Assembly: GCA_005883655.1 (NCBI GenBank)
Contig: VBDA01000251.1
Span: 1 to 18,856, forward strand
Direction: 5' to 3'
Source: Betaproteobacteria bacterium
GTDB taxonomy: Bacteria > Pseudomonadota > Gammaproteobacteria > Burkholderiales > Casimicrobiaceae
DNA length: 18,856 bases
Shown here piece after piece: positions 1 through 6,709 of the stretch. The translations under genes were made by a program, and so were the position numbers. Within the stretch, counting starts at the first letter, position 1. Each line of letters begins with the position of its first letter. Under the pieces are notes generated by a model, which saw only the letters and a list, made by a program, of their open reading frames with translations, ran no database searches and was not told where the DNA came from.

Positions 1-379
1 TGTCGGGAGCAATGTTGCCGCCCGAGACGGACGCCACGACCACGCAAGACATTACGTGCAGCGCGGTATGCAGGCGCATCAGAGAGTAGCGGCGCTGCCA
101 ATCGATCTCTAGTGTGAGCGTCTCTCCGATCTCGGGCCGCGGCATACCCGGTGCCGGGACATGACGCACACTACCGATCGCATCGCCTTTGCGCGTATCC
201 AGGATCGGAATGCGCTCGCCGTTAGCGCGCAGCAGTGCACCCGTGTCACCCGCCTGACCGCCGCCCAAAGGGTAAAAGATCGTGCGGTCGAGCTCGATGC
301 CGAGCTCATGCACCGCAAGGACACGCGCGCTGGCGGTCTTCAAGTAAGCATCGTCGCGGAACAGCAACGCCGTAATCAT
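1..379 (-). CDS. AlaX-type alanyl-tRNA editing protein (N-terminal part, cut by window edge)
   Basis: Reading the minus strand from the ATG at 379-377 gives 126 residues with no stop before the window edge, so the C-terminus is missing. The frame contains FYPLGGGQAGD (residues 36-46 region), a signature of the AlaRS/ThrRS editing fold, and HTALH at 104-108, the HxxxH half of the zinc site; the second half (CxxxH) would lie beyond the edge. It continues with SGGNIAPD, as in AlaRS editing domains. Known family role: free-standing trans-editing proteins hydrolyse mischarged Ser- or Gly-tRNA(Ala) in the cytoplasm. No catalytic aminoacylation domain precedes the editing domain, which separates it from AlaRS itself. 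The start is the first ATG of a frame that stays open further upstream, and no strong ribosome binding site is visible, so the exact start is uncertain. It is divergent from the DUF3943 gene. Confidence 0.85.
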   Translation of the reverse strand, partial: MITALLFRDDAYLKTASARVLAVHELGIELDRTIFYPLGGGQAGDTGALLRANGERIPILDTRKGDAIGSVRHVPAPGMPRPEIGETLTLEIDWQRRYSLMRLHTALHVMSCVVVASVSGGNIAPD

Positions 380-453
380 GGCATCGGTGAGAAACAGCTC
401 GGGAATGCAGATGTTAGCGCTTGCTGTGCTTGAAATCCGAAGACAACGCTGCA

Positions 454-469
454 GCGGACATGCGTCCGC
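454..469. repeat. Short inverted repeat in the alaX/DUF3943 divergent intergenic region
   Basis: GCGGAC (454-459) and GTCCGC (464-469) form perfect 6-base arms around a 4-base centre. It lies between two divergent genes, where an operator would be expected, but it could equally be a chance GC-rich palindrome. No protein-specific consensus is recognised. Confidence 0.35.
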
Positions 470-616
470 CTGTTCGCCTGGTCCAGCGACGCGCGGCGTT
501 GGGGACATACGGTCAAAGTCATCGAGTTTGTATCTTGTACGCAACACTGCTCAGCGCCAGCACTATGCAACAGTCTTGCGCGGAGGTACGCTCCGACGAT
601 GAATTCCAGGAGGACC

Positions 617-2107
617 ATGAATTGGCATGCATCGCCCCGCGTGCGGTTGTCCCTTGCGCTTTTCAGCGCTGTTTTATCGCCTTGCCTCGCCGCGGCATCT
701 TCCGCGATCGCCGATCAGCCGGGCATAGCTGATCTGCCGACATCGTGGGCAGCACTGGCCAACGATTCGGCAATTCGTCCCTCAGAGAATCAGAAGCCTG
801 ATTTCTCATCCGACATCGAAGCGCGCAAGAGCTATATCATTCCTGCGCTCGAGATCCTCGGCTTTGAGGTGCTGTTGAACCAGGTCAACCGGCATTCCGG
901 AAACGGCGAGGATTACAAGAGCAACCTGTCGACGATCAGACACAATCTGCACCATAGCTGGGTCGTCGATAGCGACCCGTTCAAGACCAATCAACTTGGC
1001 CACCCGTACCAGGGCTCTATGTATCACGGTTTCGCGCGGTCGGCAGGCCTCAGTTACTGGGAATCGTTCGCGTACACGTTCGCCGGCAGCGCGTTGTGGG
1101 AGATCGCCGGTGAAAAGACGCCGCCCTCGCGCAACGACCAGGTGGCGAGTGGCGTCGGTGGCAGCTTCCTGGGCGAAGTGCTTTTCCGGCTGTCGAATCT
1201 GGTGCTCGAGCATGAGAATATTCCGCCGCTCTGGCGTGAGCTCGGCGCAGCGTTAGTATCTCCGGCGACCGGCCTCAATCGGCTCGCCTTTGGCGATCGA
1301 TTCAAAACGGTGTTTCCGAGCCACGATCCGGTCTACTACAGCCGCCTTCAGATCGGCTTCAGCGGAAGCTCGCAAAACGAGGCCGGTACTTCTACCACCA
1401 AGCTCAAGCGTAACGAGGCACTGGTCGATTACTCCATCGACTACGGCTTGCCCGGAAAGCCCGGATATACCTATACACGTCCGTTCGACTACTTCAGCAT
1501 TCAGGCGACCGCGTCGAGCGCTAACGGCGCCGAGAACCTCATGACTCGCGGGCTGCTCTTCGGCAAGGATTACGGATTCGGCACAAATTATCGGGGCGTG
1601 TGGGGTCTGTACGGCAGCTACGATTACATCGCTCCGCAAACCTTTCGCGTGTCGAGCACTGCGCTATCGCTGGGCACGACCGGACAGTGGTGGCTGTCCG
1701 ATTCGATCGCGATCCAAGGCACTGCGCTCAGCGGCGTGGGCTACGCAGCAGTCGGGACAACGCGCAGCACCGCGAATAATGATTACCACTACGGGCTTGC
1801 GCCGCAGGCGCTCGTTGCCTTGCGTTTTATTTTCGGCGAACGGGCCTCCATCGATCTGACCGGACGCGAATACTTCGTCAGCCGCGTCGGAGCCGCGGCG
1901 CGGGGCGGGCACGACAACATTGCACGATTTGATGCGTCGTTCACCATGCGTGTTCATGAGCGGCATGGCATCGCATTGAGGTACCTGTTCAACCGCCGCG
2001 ATGCGTTCTATCCCGATGTCGGCGACAGCTCGCAGACCAGGGGAACAATCGGCATCTTCTACACCTTCCTCGGGCACGAGCGGTTCGGTGCGGTCGAGTG
2101 GCGCTGA
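617..2107 (+). CDS. Secreted DUF3943-domain protein, probable outer-membrane beta-barrel
   Basis: From ATG 617 the product is 496 residues. It begins with a short basic stretch and a hydrophobic segment ending near CLAAASSA, a typical signal peptide. The DUF3943 region covers roughly residues 105-215: WVVDSDPF, then HPYQGSMYHGFAR, GSALWE, PPSRND and GEVLFR, matching the family pattern as I know it. The remaining half has alternating strands rich in Tyr, Phe and Gly separated by polar turns, as in outer-membrane barrels. The family has no established function. Start choice: ATG 617 has AGGAGG only 3 bases upstream, while ATG 599 in the same frame has GGAGG 12 bases upstream; neither spacing is ideal, and 617 gives the more normal signal peptide. 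The protein ends in Arg rather than the aromatic residue common in barrels. It stands 93 bases before ampD with no visible terminator between them. Confidence 0.82.
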   Translation: MNWHASPRVRLSLALFSAVLSPCLAAASSAIADQPGIADLPTSWAALANDSAIRPSENQKPDFSSDIEARKSYIIPALEILGFEVLLNQVNRHSGNGEDYKSNLSTIRHNLHHSWVVDSDPFKTNQLGHPYQGSMYHGFARSAGLSYWESFAYTFAGSALWEIAGEKTPPSRNDQVASGVGGSFLGEVLFRLSNLVLEHENIPPLWRELGAALVSPATGLNRLAFGDRFKTVFPSHDPVYYSRLQIGFSGSSQNEAGTSTTKLKRNEALVDYSIDYGLPGKPGYTYTRPFDYFSIQATASSANGAENLMTRGLLFGKDYGFGTNYRGVWGLYGSYDYIAPQTFRVSSTALSLGTTGQWWLSDSIAIQGTALSGVGYAAVGTTRSTANNDYHYGLAPQALVALRFIFGERASIDLTGREYFVSRVGAAARGGHDNIARFDASFTMRVHERHGIALRYLFNRRDAFYPDVGDSSQTRGTIGIFYTFLGHERFGAVEWR

Positions 2108-2200
2108 TGACAATGGATGGGCCGAGAAAATTATCGAGCGGAACGCCTGCTCCTGGCATGAACGAAGTGCCGCGCCGCTGCTCGCGACGCTGAGGATCAA

Positions 2201-2788
2201 GTGCCGGCAGTCCCTGCGGTGACCATTCCGCCTCTTCGTCTCCACGTCGATCGGGGCGGCGTGGTCCGGGCAGCGGCGCAAGTCCCGTCGCCCAATTTCG
2301 ACGCGCGACCGGCCGGCGCGAGTATCACTTTGCTGGTGATACACAATATTTCGCTGCCCCCCGGCCAGTTCGGAGGGCCGTGGATCGTCGAGCTGTTCAC
2401 CAATCGTCTCAACCCGAAAGCGCATCCCTATTTTGCATCCATCGCGAATTTGCGCGTCTCTGCGCATTTTCTGATCCGCCGCGAGGGGACGCTCGCGCAG
2501 TTCGTCCCCTGCGCGCTTCGCGCCTGGCATGCGGGCGATTCGTCCTGGCGGGCGCGCCCTAACTGCAACGATTTCTCGATCGGGATCGAGCTTGAGGGAA
2601 CCGACGATGTGCCGTACGAAGACATCCAATACTGGACGCTGGCGCGCCTGACCCGTGCCTTGCGCCGGCGCTATCCCCTCAAGGACATCGCCGGCCATCG
2701 GGATATCGCGCCCAAGCGTAAGACCGACCCCGGACCCGCGTTCGACTGGCCCCGCTACCGCAAACTAATCGCCCCGAAGGGTAATTAG
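2201..2788 (+). CDS. ampD: 1,6-anhydro-N-acetylmuramyl-L-alanine amidase AmpD
   Basis: AmpD is a cytoplasmic zinc amidase that removes the peptide from anhydro-muropeptides during cell-wall recycling; in many Gram-negative bacteria it thereby controls AmpR/beta-lactamase signalling. The 195-residue product is the usual length and has no signal peptide. Expected zinc ligands are H48 (in VIHNIS), H166 (AGHRDIAP) and D176 (KTDPGPAFDW). K174 and E130 (IGIELEG) match the catalytic Lys and Glu of the family. The GTG start at 2201 is preceded by GAGGA at 2192-2196; a second GTG at 2219 is possible and would remove six residues. It lies downstream of the DUF3943 gene and upstream of yciB, with a candidate promoter for yciB in between. 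No ampE follows. Confidence 0.95.
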   Translation: MPAVPAVTIPPLRLHVDRGGVVRAAAQVPSPNFDARPAGASITLLVIHNISLPPGQFGGPWIVELFTNRLNPKAHPYFASIANLRVSAHFLIRREGTLAQFVPCALRAWHAGDSSWRARPNCNDFSIGIELEGTDDVPYEDIQYWTLARLTRALRRRYPLKDIAGHRDIAPKRKTDPGPAFDWPRYRKLIAPKGN

Positions 2789-2804
2789 CGCCTTTCCGAG
2801 CCTC

Positions 2805-2834
2805 TTGAAAGAAGCGTGGAATCCGATGTAAAAT
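2805..2834 (+). promoter_or_regulatory. Candidate sigma-70 promoter for yciB-bolA-parvulin
   Basis: TTGAAA (2805-2810) and TAAAAT (2829-2834) are separated by 18 bases. The predicted transcription start is near 2841, only about two bases before the yciB ATG at 2843, so the transcript would be almost leaderless. This is read by eye, and readthrough from ampD is also possible. Confidence 0.45.
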
Positions 2835-2842
2835 AATAGGTT

Positions 2843-3373
2843 ATGCACTTTCTGGCTGATTATTTTCCGCTGATCCTGTTCTTCGTCGCCTTCAAGCTGT
2901 CCGGGATCTATGTCGCGACCGCGGTGGCGATCGCTGCGTCCGTGATCCAGATCGCATACTTTCGCTGGCGCAGGGGACGGGTGGCGACGATCCACTGGCT
3001 GAGCTTGGCGATCATCGCAGTCTTCGGCGGCGCCACGCTTCTCTTGCACGACGAGACCTTCATCAAGTGGAAACCGACCGTTCTGTATTGGCTGTTCGCC
3101 GCAACCCTGCTGATCGGCCGTGTGGTATTCCGGCGCAACCTCATATCGGCGCTGCTGAAGGACCTGACGCTACCGGACCCTGTCTGGGCCAGAATCACCT
3201 GGGGATGGGTGGCCTTTCTCATCGGAATGGGCGCGGTCAACTTGTACGTGGCAGCGAACTTCACGACCGACACCTGGGTGAACTTCAAGGTTTGGGGCGG
3301 CATCGGCTTGTTCATGCTGGCTGCGGTGGGCACTGTCGCATCGGTGGCGCGTTATCTTCCGGAGCAATCATGA
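2843..3373 (+). CDS. yciB: Inner membrane-spanning protein YciB (septation protein A / IspZ family)
   Basis: The 176-residue product has about five hydrophobic segments, and length and pattern match the YciB/IspZ family: MHFLADYFPLILFFVAFK at the start, the HDETFIKWKPTVLYWLFA stretch near residues 69-87, NFTTDTWVNFKVWG near 139-152, and a C-terminal helix. Family members sit in the inner membrane and have been linked to cell-envelope synthesis and septation; the biochemical role is not settled. The ATG at 2843 has only a weak AGG before it. Its stop overlaps the bolA start by four bases (ATGA at 3370-3373), which indicates translational coupling. The yciB-bolA-parvulin order is common in betaproteobacteria. 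Confidence 0.95.
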   Translation: MHFLADYFPLILFFVAFKLSGIYVATAVAIAASVIQIAYFRWRRGRVATIHWLSLAIIAVFGGATLLLHDETFIKWKPTVLYWLFAATLLIGRVVFRRNLISALLKDLTLPDPVWARITWGWVAFLIGMGAVNLYVAANFTTDTWVNFKVWGGIGLFMLAAVGTVASVARYLPEQS

Positions 3374-3651
3374 CCGGAGGAGCGAGCGACCTCGCATCGA
3401 CGCTCCGCACGCGGCTCTCAGATCTTGCTCCGAGCGCGCTGGAGATTCACGACGACAGCGCGGAGCACGTCGGGCACGCCGGCGCGGCGGGAGGCGGCGG
3501 GCACTTTTCACTGCTCATCGTGTCGAATGCGTTCCGCGGGATATCGCGACTGGAACGCCACCAGAAAGTATTGGCGCGGGTCAGCGATCTGTTGCCGCAT
3601 CCGATTCACGCCCTTTCAATCAAGGCGCTCGCACCTGAAGAGTTTTCCTAA
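3370..3651 (+). CDS. bolA: BolA family protein
   Basis: This 93-residue protein begins at the ATG overlapping the yciB stop. The central HFSLLIVSNAFRGISRLERHQKV stretch (about 45-67) and the C-terminal HALSIKALAPEEF (80-92) are characteristic of BolA. H45 and H64 are candidate metal-cluster ligands by analogy with BolA–monothiol glutaredoxin complexes. The Gly/Ala-rich loop with His (34-44) is typical of the betaproteobacterial subgroup. BolA proteins act in the cytoplasm in iron-sulfur handling and, in some species, as stress-linked regulators of envelope genes. Placement between yciB and a periplasmic isomerase fits an envelope-related operon. An upstream extension of the open frame to 3067 is an artefact of overlap with yciB. 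Confidence 0.93.
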   Translation: MTGGASDLASTLRTRLSDLAPSALEIHDDSAEHVGHAGAAGGGGHFSLLIVSNAFRGISRLERHQKVLARVSDLLPHPIHALSIKALAPEEFS

Positions 3652-3682
3652 ACAGATTCAACTACCACAAGGACTGTCATTT

Positions 3683-4498
3683 ATGCATAAGATCCACCGA
3701 CTTTTCGCCGCACTTGTGGCGTCCGCCGCGCTGCTTTCGGTTCCAGTGGCGCTGGCCCAGGATGCCAAGAGCAAAGCGGCTCCCGCGCGCGCCGACGCCG
3801 CCGCCAAGGGCAAGGACCTCTATTCGCAGGCGTACTTCGACTTCATGCTCAAGCAGCGCACCGCTCAGGGTCAGCCGGATACTCCGGAGCTGCGCACTGC
3901 CGTGCGTGACGAGCTGAACACACGCGAGCTCCTGGTGCGTGAAGCCAAGAGGCAAGGTCTGGACAAGAGTCCGGCCATCAAGACCGAGATGGATCTCACC
4001 TCACAGACAGTCCTGGTGCGGGCGTTCATGACCGACTATCTGAAAGCGCACCCGGTTCCGGAAGATCAGATGCGCAAGGAGTACGACGTCATCAAGGGCC
4101 AGATCGGCGACAAGGAATACAAGGTGCGGCACATCCTCGTCGACAAGGAATCCGATGCCAAGGAAATCATCGTCGCACTGCAAAAGGGCGAGAAGTTCGA
4201 GAAGCTGGCCGAGCGTTCCAAGGACACAGGCTCGAAGGACAAAGGCGGCGACCTCGACTGGAATGCGCCGGCAAATTTTGTCAAGCCATTTTCCGACGCC
4301 ATGATCGCACTGCAGAAAGGCAAGTTCACCACCACGCCGGTGCAATCGCAATTCGGCTGGCACATCATTCAGCTGGACGATATTCGCGAAGCCAAGGTCC
4401 CGCCCTATGAAGAAGTCAAGCCGCAGTTGGCCCAGCGGATGCAAGGCCAGGTGGTGGAGCAGTATCTGAAAGACCTGCGCGCAAAGAACGGTCTGTAA
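3683..4498 (+). CDS. Periplasmic parvulin-type peptidyl-prolyl cis-trans isomerase
   Basis: The 271-residue product starts with a signal peptide (MHKIHRLFAALVASAALL, cleavage likely after ALA near residue 26). A helical SurA-like N-terminal region with DELNTRELLVREAKRQGL (about 76-93) follows. The rotamase domain covers about 143-235, with the parvulin motifs YKVRHILV (146-153), GGDLDW (188-193) and FGWHIIQL (224-231). It is predicted to assist folding of exported proteins in the periplasm or at the inner-membrane surface. AAGGA at 3669-3673 supports the ATG at 3683, 31 bases after bolA. The frame is open back to 3425, but that stretch only overlaps bolA and lacks a signal peptide at its front. 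A strong terminator follows, closing the operon. Confidence 0.95.
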   Translation: MHKIHRLFAALVASAALLSVPVALAQDAKSKAAPARADAAAKGKDLYSQAYFDFMLKQRTAQGQPDTPELRTAVRDELNTRELLVREAKRQGLDKSPAIKTEMDLTSQTVLVRAFMTDYLKAHPVPEDQMRKEYDVIKGQIGDKEYKVRHILVDKESDAKEIIVALQKGEKFEKLAERSKDTGSKDKGGDLDWNAPANFVKPFSDAMIALQKGKFTTTPVQSQFGWHIIQLDDIREAKVPPYEEVKPQLAQRMQGQVVEQYLKDLRAKNGL

Positions 4499-4520
4499 GC
4501 TAATCGTCAGGTCGGATAGA

Positions 4521-4552
4521 GGGCAGGCGCGACTACGAGGCCTGCCCTTTTT
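4521..4552 (+). terminator. Rho-independent terminator after the parvulin gene
   Basis: GGGCAGGC (4521-4528) and GCCTGCCC (4540-4547) form a perfect 8-base stem with an 11-base loop, followed at once by TTTTT and a further T-rich run. It lies 22 bases after the stop at 4498 and separates this operon from tctBA. Confidence 0.92.
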
Positions 4553-4614
4553 CTTTCGCACTTCCGCTTTCGCGCCGGGCGCGCAGTGGCCTCTGTGCTT
4601 GCCGCGGAGTTCGA

Positions 4615-4623
4615 TGTTATTCT
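4615..4623 (+). promoter_or_regulatory. Possible extended -10 element upstream of tctB
   Basis: TG-T-TATTCT at 4615-4623 resembles an extended -10 box, about 65 bases before the tctB start. No convincing -35 hexamer lies at 16-18 bases. Given the terminator just upstream, a promoter must lie somewhere in 4553-4674; this is the best candidate I see. Confidence 0.3.
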
Positions 4624-4687
4624 TGGCGCCGGCTGGTGTGCTGGGGCAGGACATTAGCAACGGCAAGTTTTTTCGGAGGAGACTGCC

Positions 4688-5140
4688 ATGGCGTTCATTC
4701 GCCATCCGAAGGACTTTTTCGCAGGCCTGATTTTCGTCGCGTTCGGCCTCGCCGCGATCATCATCGGAAGCAACTATTCGCTGGGCAGCGCGGCTCGCAT
4801 GGGCCCGGGCTACTTCCCGCGTATTCTGGGCATCCTCCTGCTTGTGCTCGGTGCCGCGCTGTCGTTGCGCGCGCTGAAAATCAAAGGTGAACCGCTTCCT
4901 CGATGGTATTGGAAGCCAATACTCATCGTGCTCGGCAGCGTCATCGCCTTTGGCCTGGTCGTGACCCATCTCGGCCTGGTGTTGTCGACCGTTGGGCTGG
5001 TCTTTGCCTCGAGCACGGCGAGTCCGGAGTTTCGGCCGAAGGAAGCCTTGATCAGCGGAATTCTTTTTGCCGCGCTCGCGGCCGGTGTCTTCATATTCGG
5101 CCTCAATCTCCAGCTCCCGCTCTGGCCCTGGTCGAACTGA
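4688..5140 (+). CDS. tctB: Tripartite tricarboxylate transporter small membrane subunit TctB
   Basis: The 150-residue product has four predicted membrane segments and the TctB family N-terminal pattern: DFFAGLIFVAFG, then SLGSAARMGPGYFPRILG (about 31-48). TctB is the small integral membrane subunit that pairs with TctA; together with a periplasmic TctC/Bug binding protein they take up carboxylates or other organic acids using an ion gradient. GGAGGA at 4675-4680 lies 7 bases before the ATG. The tctA start follows 10 bases after the stop, so the two are cotranscribed. No tctC gene lies next to it in this window. Confidence 0.93.
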   Translation: MAFIRHPKDFFAGLIFVAFGLAAIIIGSNYSLGSAARMGPGYFPRILGILLLVLGAALSLRALKIKGEPLPRWYWKPILIVLGSVIAFGLVVTHLGLVLSTVGLVFASSTASPEFRPKEALISGILFAALAAGVFIFGLNLQLPLWPWSN

Positions 5141-5150
5141 GGGAGCGACC

Positions 5151-6642
5151 ATGGATCTAGTCAGCCATCTCGCCCTCGGTTTTGGCGTCGCGCTGACGCC
5201 GATCAATCTCATGTACGCCTTCATCGGCGCCATGGTCGGCACCCTGATCGGCGTCCTTCCCGGCATCGGGCCCGTCGCCACGATCGCGATGCTGCTGCCG
5301 ACCACCTATGCGCTGCAGCCCGTGTCGGCTCTGATCATGCTCGCGGGCATTTATTACGGCGCGCAATATGGCGGCTCGACGACATCCATCCTGCTCAACA
5401 TGCCCGGGGAGACCTCGTCCGCGGTGACCTGCCTGGACGGCTACCAGATGGCCCGCAAGGGGCAAGCGGGCGCGGCACTCGCCATCGCAGCGCTGGGTTC
5501 CTTCTTTGCGGGTCGTCGCTACCGTCGCCATTCCTTTGTCCGAGCTGGCGCTGAAGTTCGGCCCCGCGGAATATTGCTCGCTGATGATCCTCGGACTGAT
5601 CGGTGCGGTGGTCCTCGCGCATGGGTCGCTCCTCAAGGCCATCGCGATGGTCGTGCTGGGGCTGCTGCTGGGCCTGGTCGGCACTGACGTCAATTCCGGT
5701 GCCGCGCGCTTCGCGTTCGGCGTCCCGGAGCTGATCGACGGTTTGGGCATCGTAAGCGTCGCCATGGGCCTGTTCGGTTTCGCCGAGATCCTCACCAACC
5801 TCGAGAGCACCGAGAAGCGCGAGCTCATTACCGCCAAAGTCAGCGGGCTTTGGCTCACCAAGCAACAGTTCAAGGACGCATGGCCGGCCGTGCTCCGCGG
5901 CACGGGCATCGGTTCGATCCTGGGCTTGCTCCCGGGCGGGGGAGCGATGCTGGCCTCCTTTGGGGCCTACGCGCTCGAGAAAAAATTGGCGAAGGATCCG
6001 AGCCGATTCGGAAAGGGCGCGATTCAAGGCGTTGCCGGACCGGAATCGGCCAACAATGCCGGAGCGCAAACCTCATTCATTCCCCTGCTTACGCTCGGTA
6101 TCCCGGAAAACGCAGTGATGGCGCTGATGGTCGGCGCGATGACCATCCACAACATCCAGCCCGGTCCGCAGGTAATGACGTCAAACCCCTCGTTGTTCTG
6201 GGGCCTGGTGGTGTCGATGTGGGTCGGCAACCTGATGCTGGTCGTGCTCAACCTCCCGTTGATCGGCATCTGGATCAAGCTGCTGACGGTGCCTTACCGT
6301 GTCCTTTATCCCGCCATCCTGCTGTTTTGCGCGATCGGCGTTTATTCGATCAACAACACCAGCTTCGACGTGTCTCAGACGGCGGTGTTCGGAGCGCTCG
6401 GCCTGCTGTTCTTCAAGCTCGAGTGCGAACCGGCACCGCTGCTGCTCGGCTTCGTGTTGGGACCCATGATGGAGGAGAATTTGAGACGCGCGATGCTGCT
6501 TTCGCGCGGCGATCCAACGGTGTTTTTCACCCGGCCGATTTCGTTGGGAATGCTGATCGCCGCCGCAGCGCTGCTGCTGCTCATTGTCGCGCCAAACTTC
6601 CGCAAGAAGCGCGAGGAAGCGTTCGCGGAAGGCGAAACCTGA
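5151..6642 (+). pseudogene. tctA: tctA, large membrane subunit of tripartite tricarboxylate transporter, interrupted by a frameshift
   Basis: The ATG at 5151, with GAGGGAG just upstream, opens a TctA frame with LPGIGPVATIAMLLP, YYGAQYGGSTTSILLNMPGE and DGYQMARKGQAG. After LGSFFAG (codon at 5511-5513) the TctA match jumps to the +1 frame, resuming as VVATVAIPLSELALKFGPAEY and continuing through LPGGGAMLASF, PESANNAGAQTSFIPLLTLGIP and GFVLGPMMEENLRRAMLLSRGD to the TGA ending at 6642. Without repair the first frame stops at 5687 after 178 residues. From memory of family members, about five residues (the TIGTV-like part after FAG) are missing at the junction. That fits a single loss of about 17 bases and would restore a normal length of about 502. 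It is either a real inactivating deletion or an assembly error; the rest of the gene is intact. The large fragment has no obvious start of its own with a ribosome binding site. Confidence 0.88.
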
Positions 6643-6709
6643 TGCGGTACCCGGTGCGCGGCGGTACGCTTCCGTGCGGCGGCGCCGATAGCGCGTCGGA
6701 GCTACTCCT

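Noticed and set aside
1664..2698. Minus-strand open frame (344 codons) under the DUF3943 gene and ampD
   Set aside because: It opposes two recognised genes and has a shadow-like composition with no motif or ribosome binding site.
4001..5305. Long minus-strand open frame (434 codons) antisense to the parvulin, tctB and tctA genes
   Set aside because: Its translation is low-complexity and charged, with no domain, and the plus strand carries well-recognised proteins with ribosome binding sites throughout.
5506..6642. The downstream tctA piece as an independent gene starting at TTG 5506
   Set aside because: There is no ribosome binding site, and the N-terminal third of TctA matches in the frame directly before it; one broken gene is the simpler reading.
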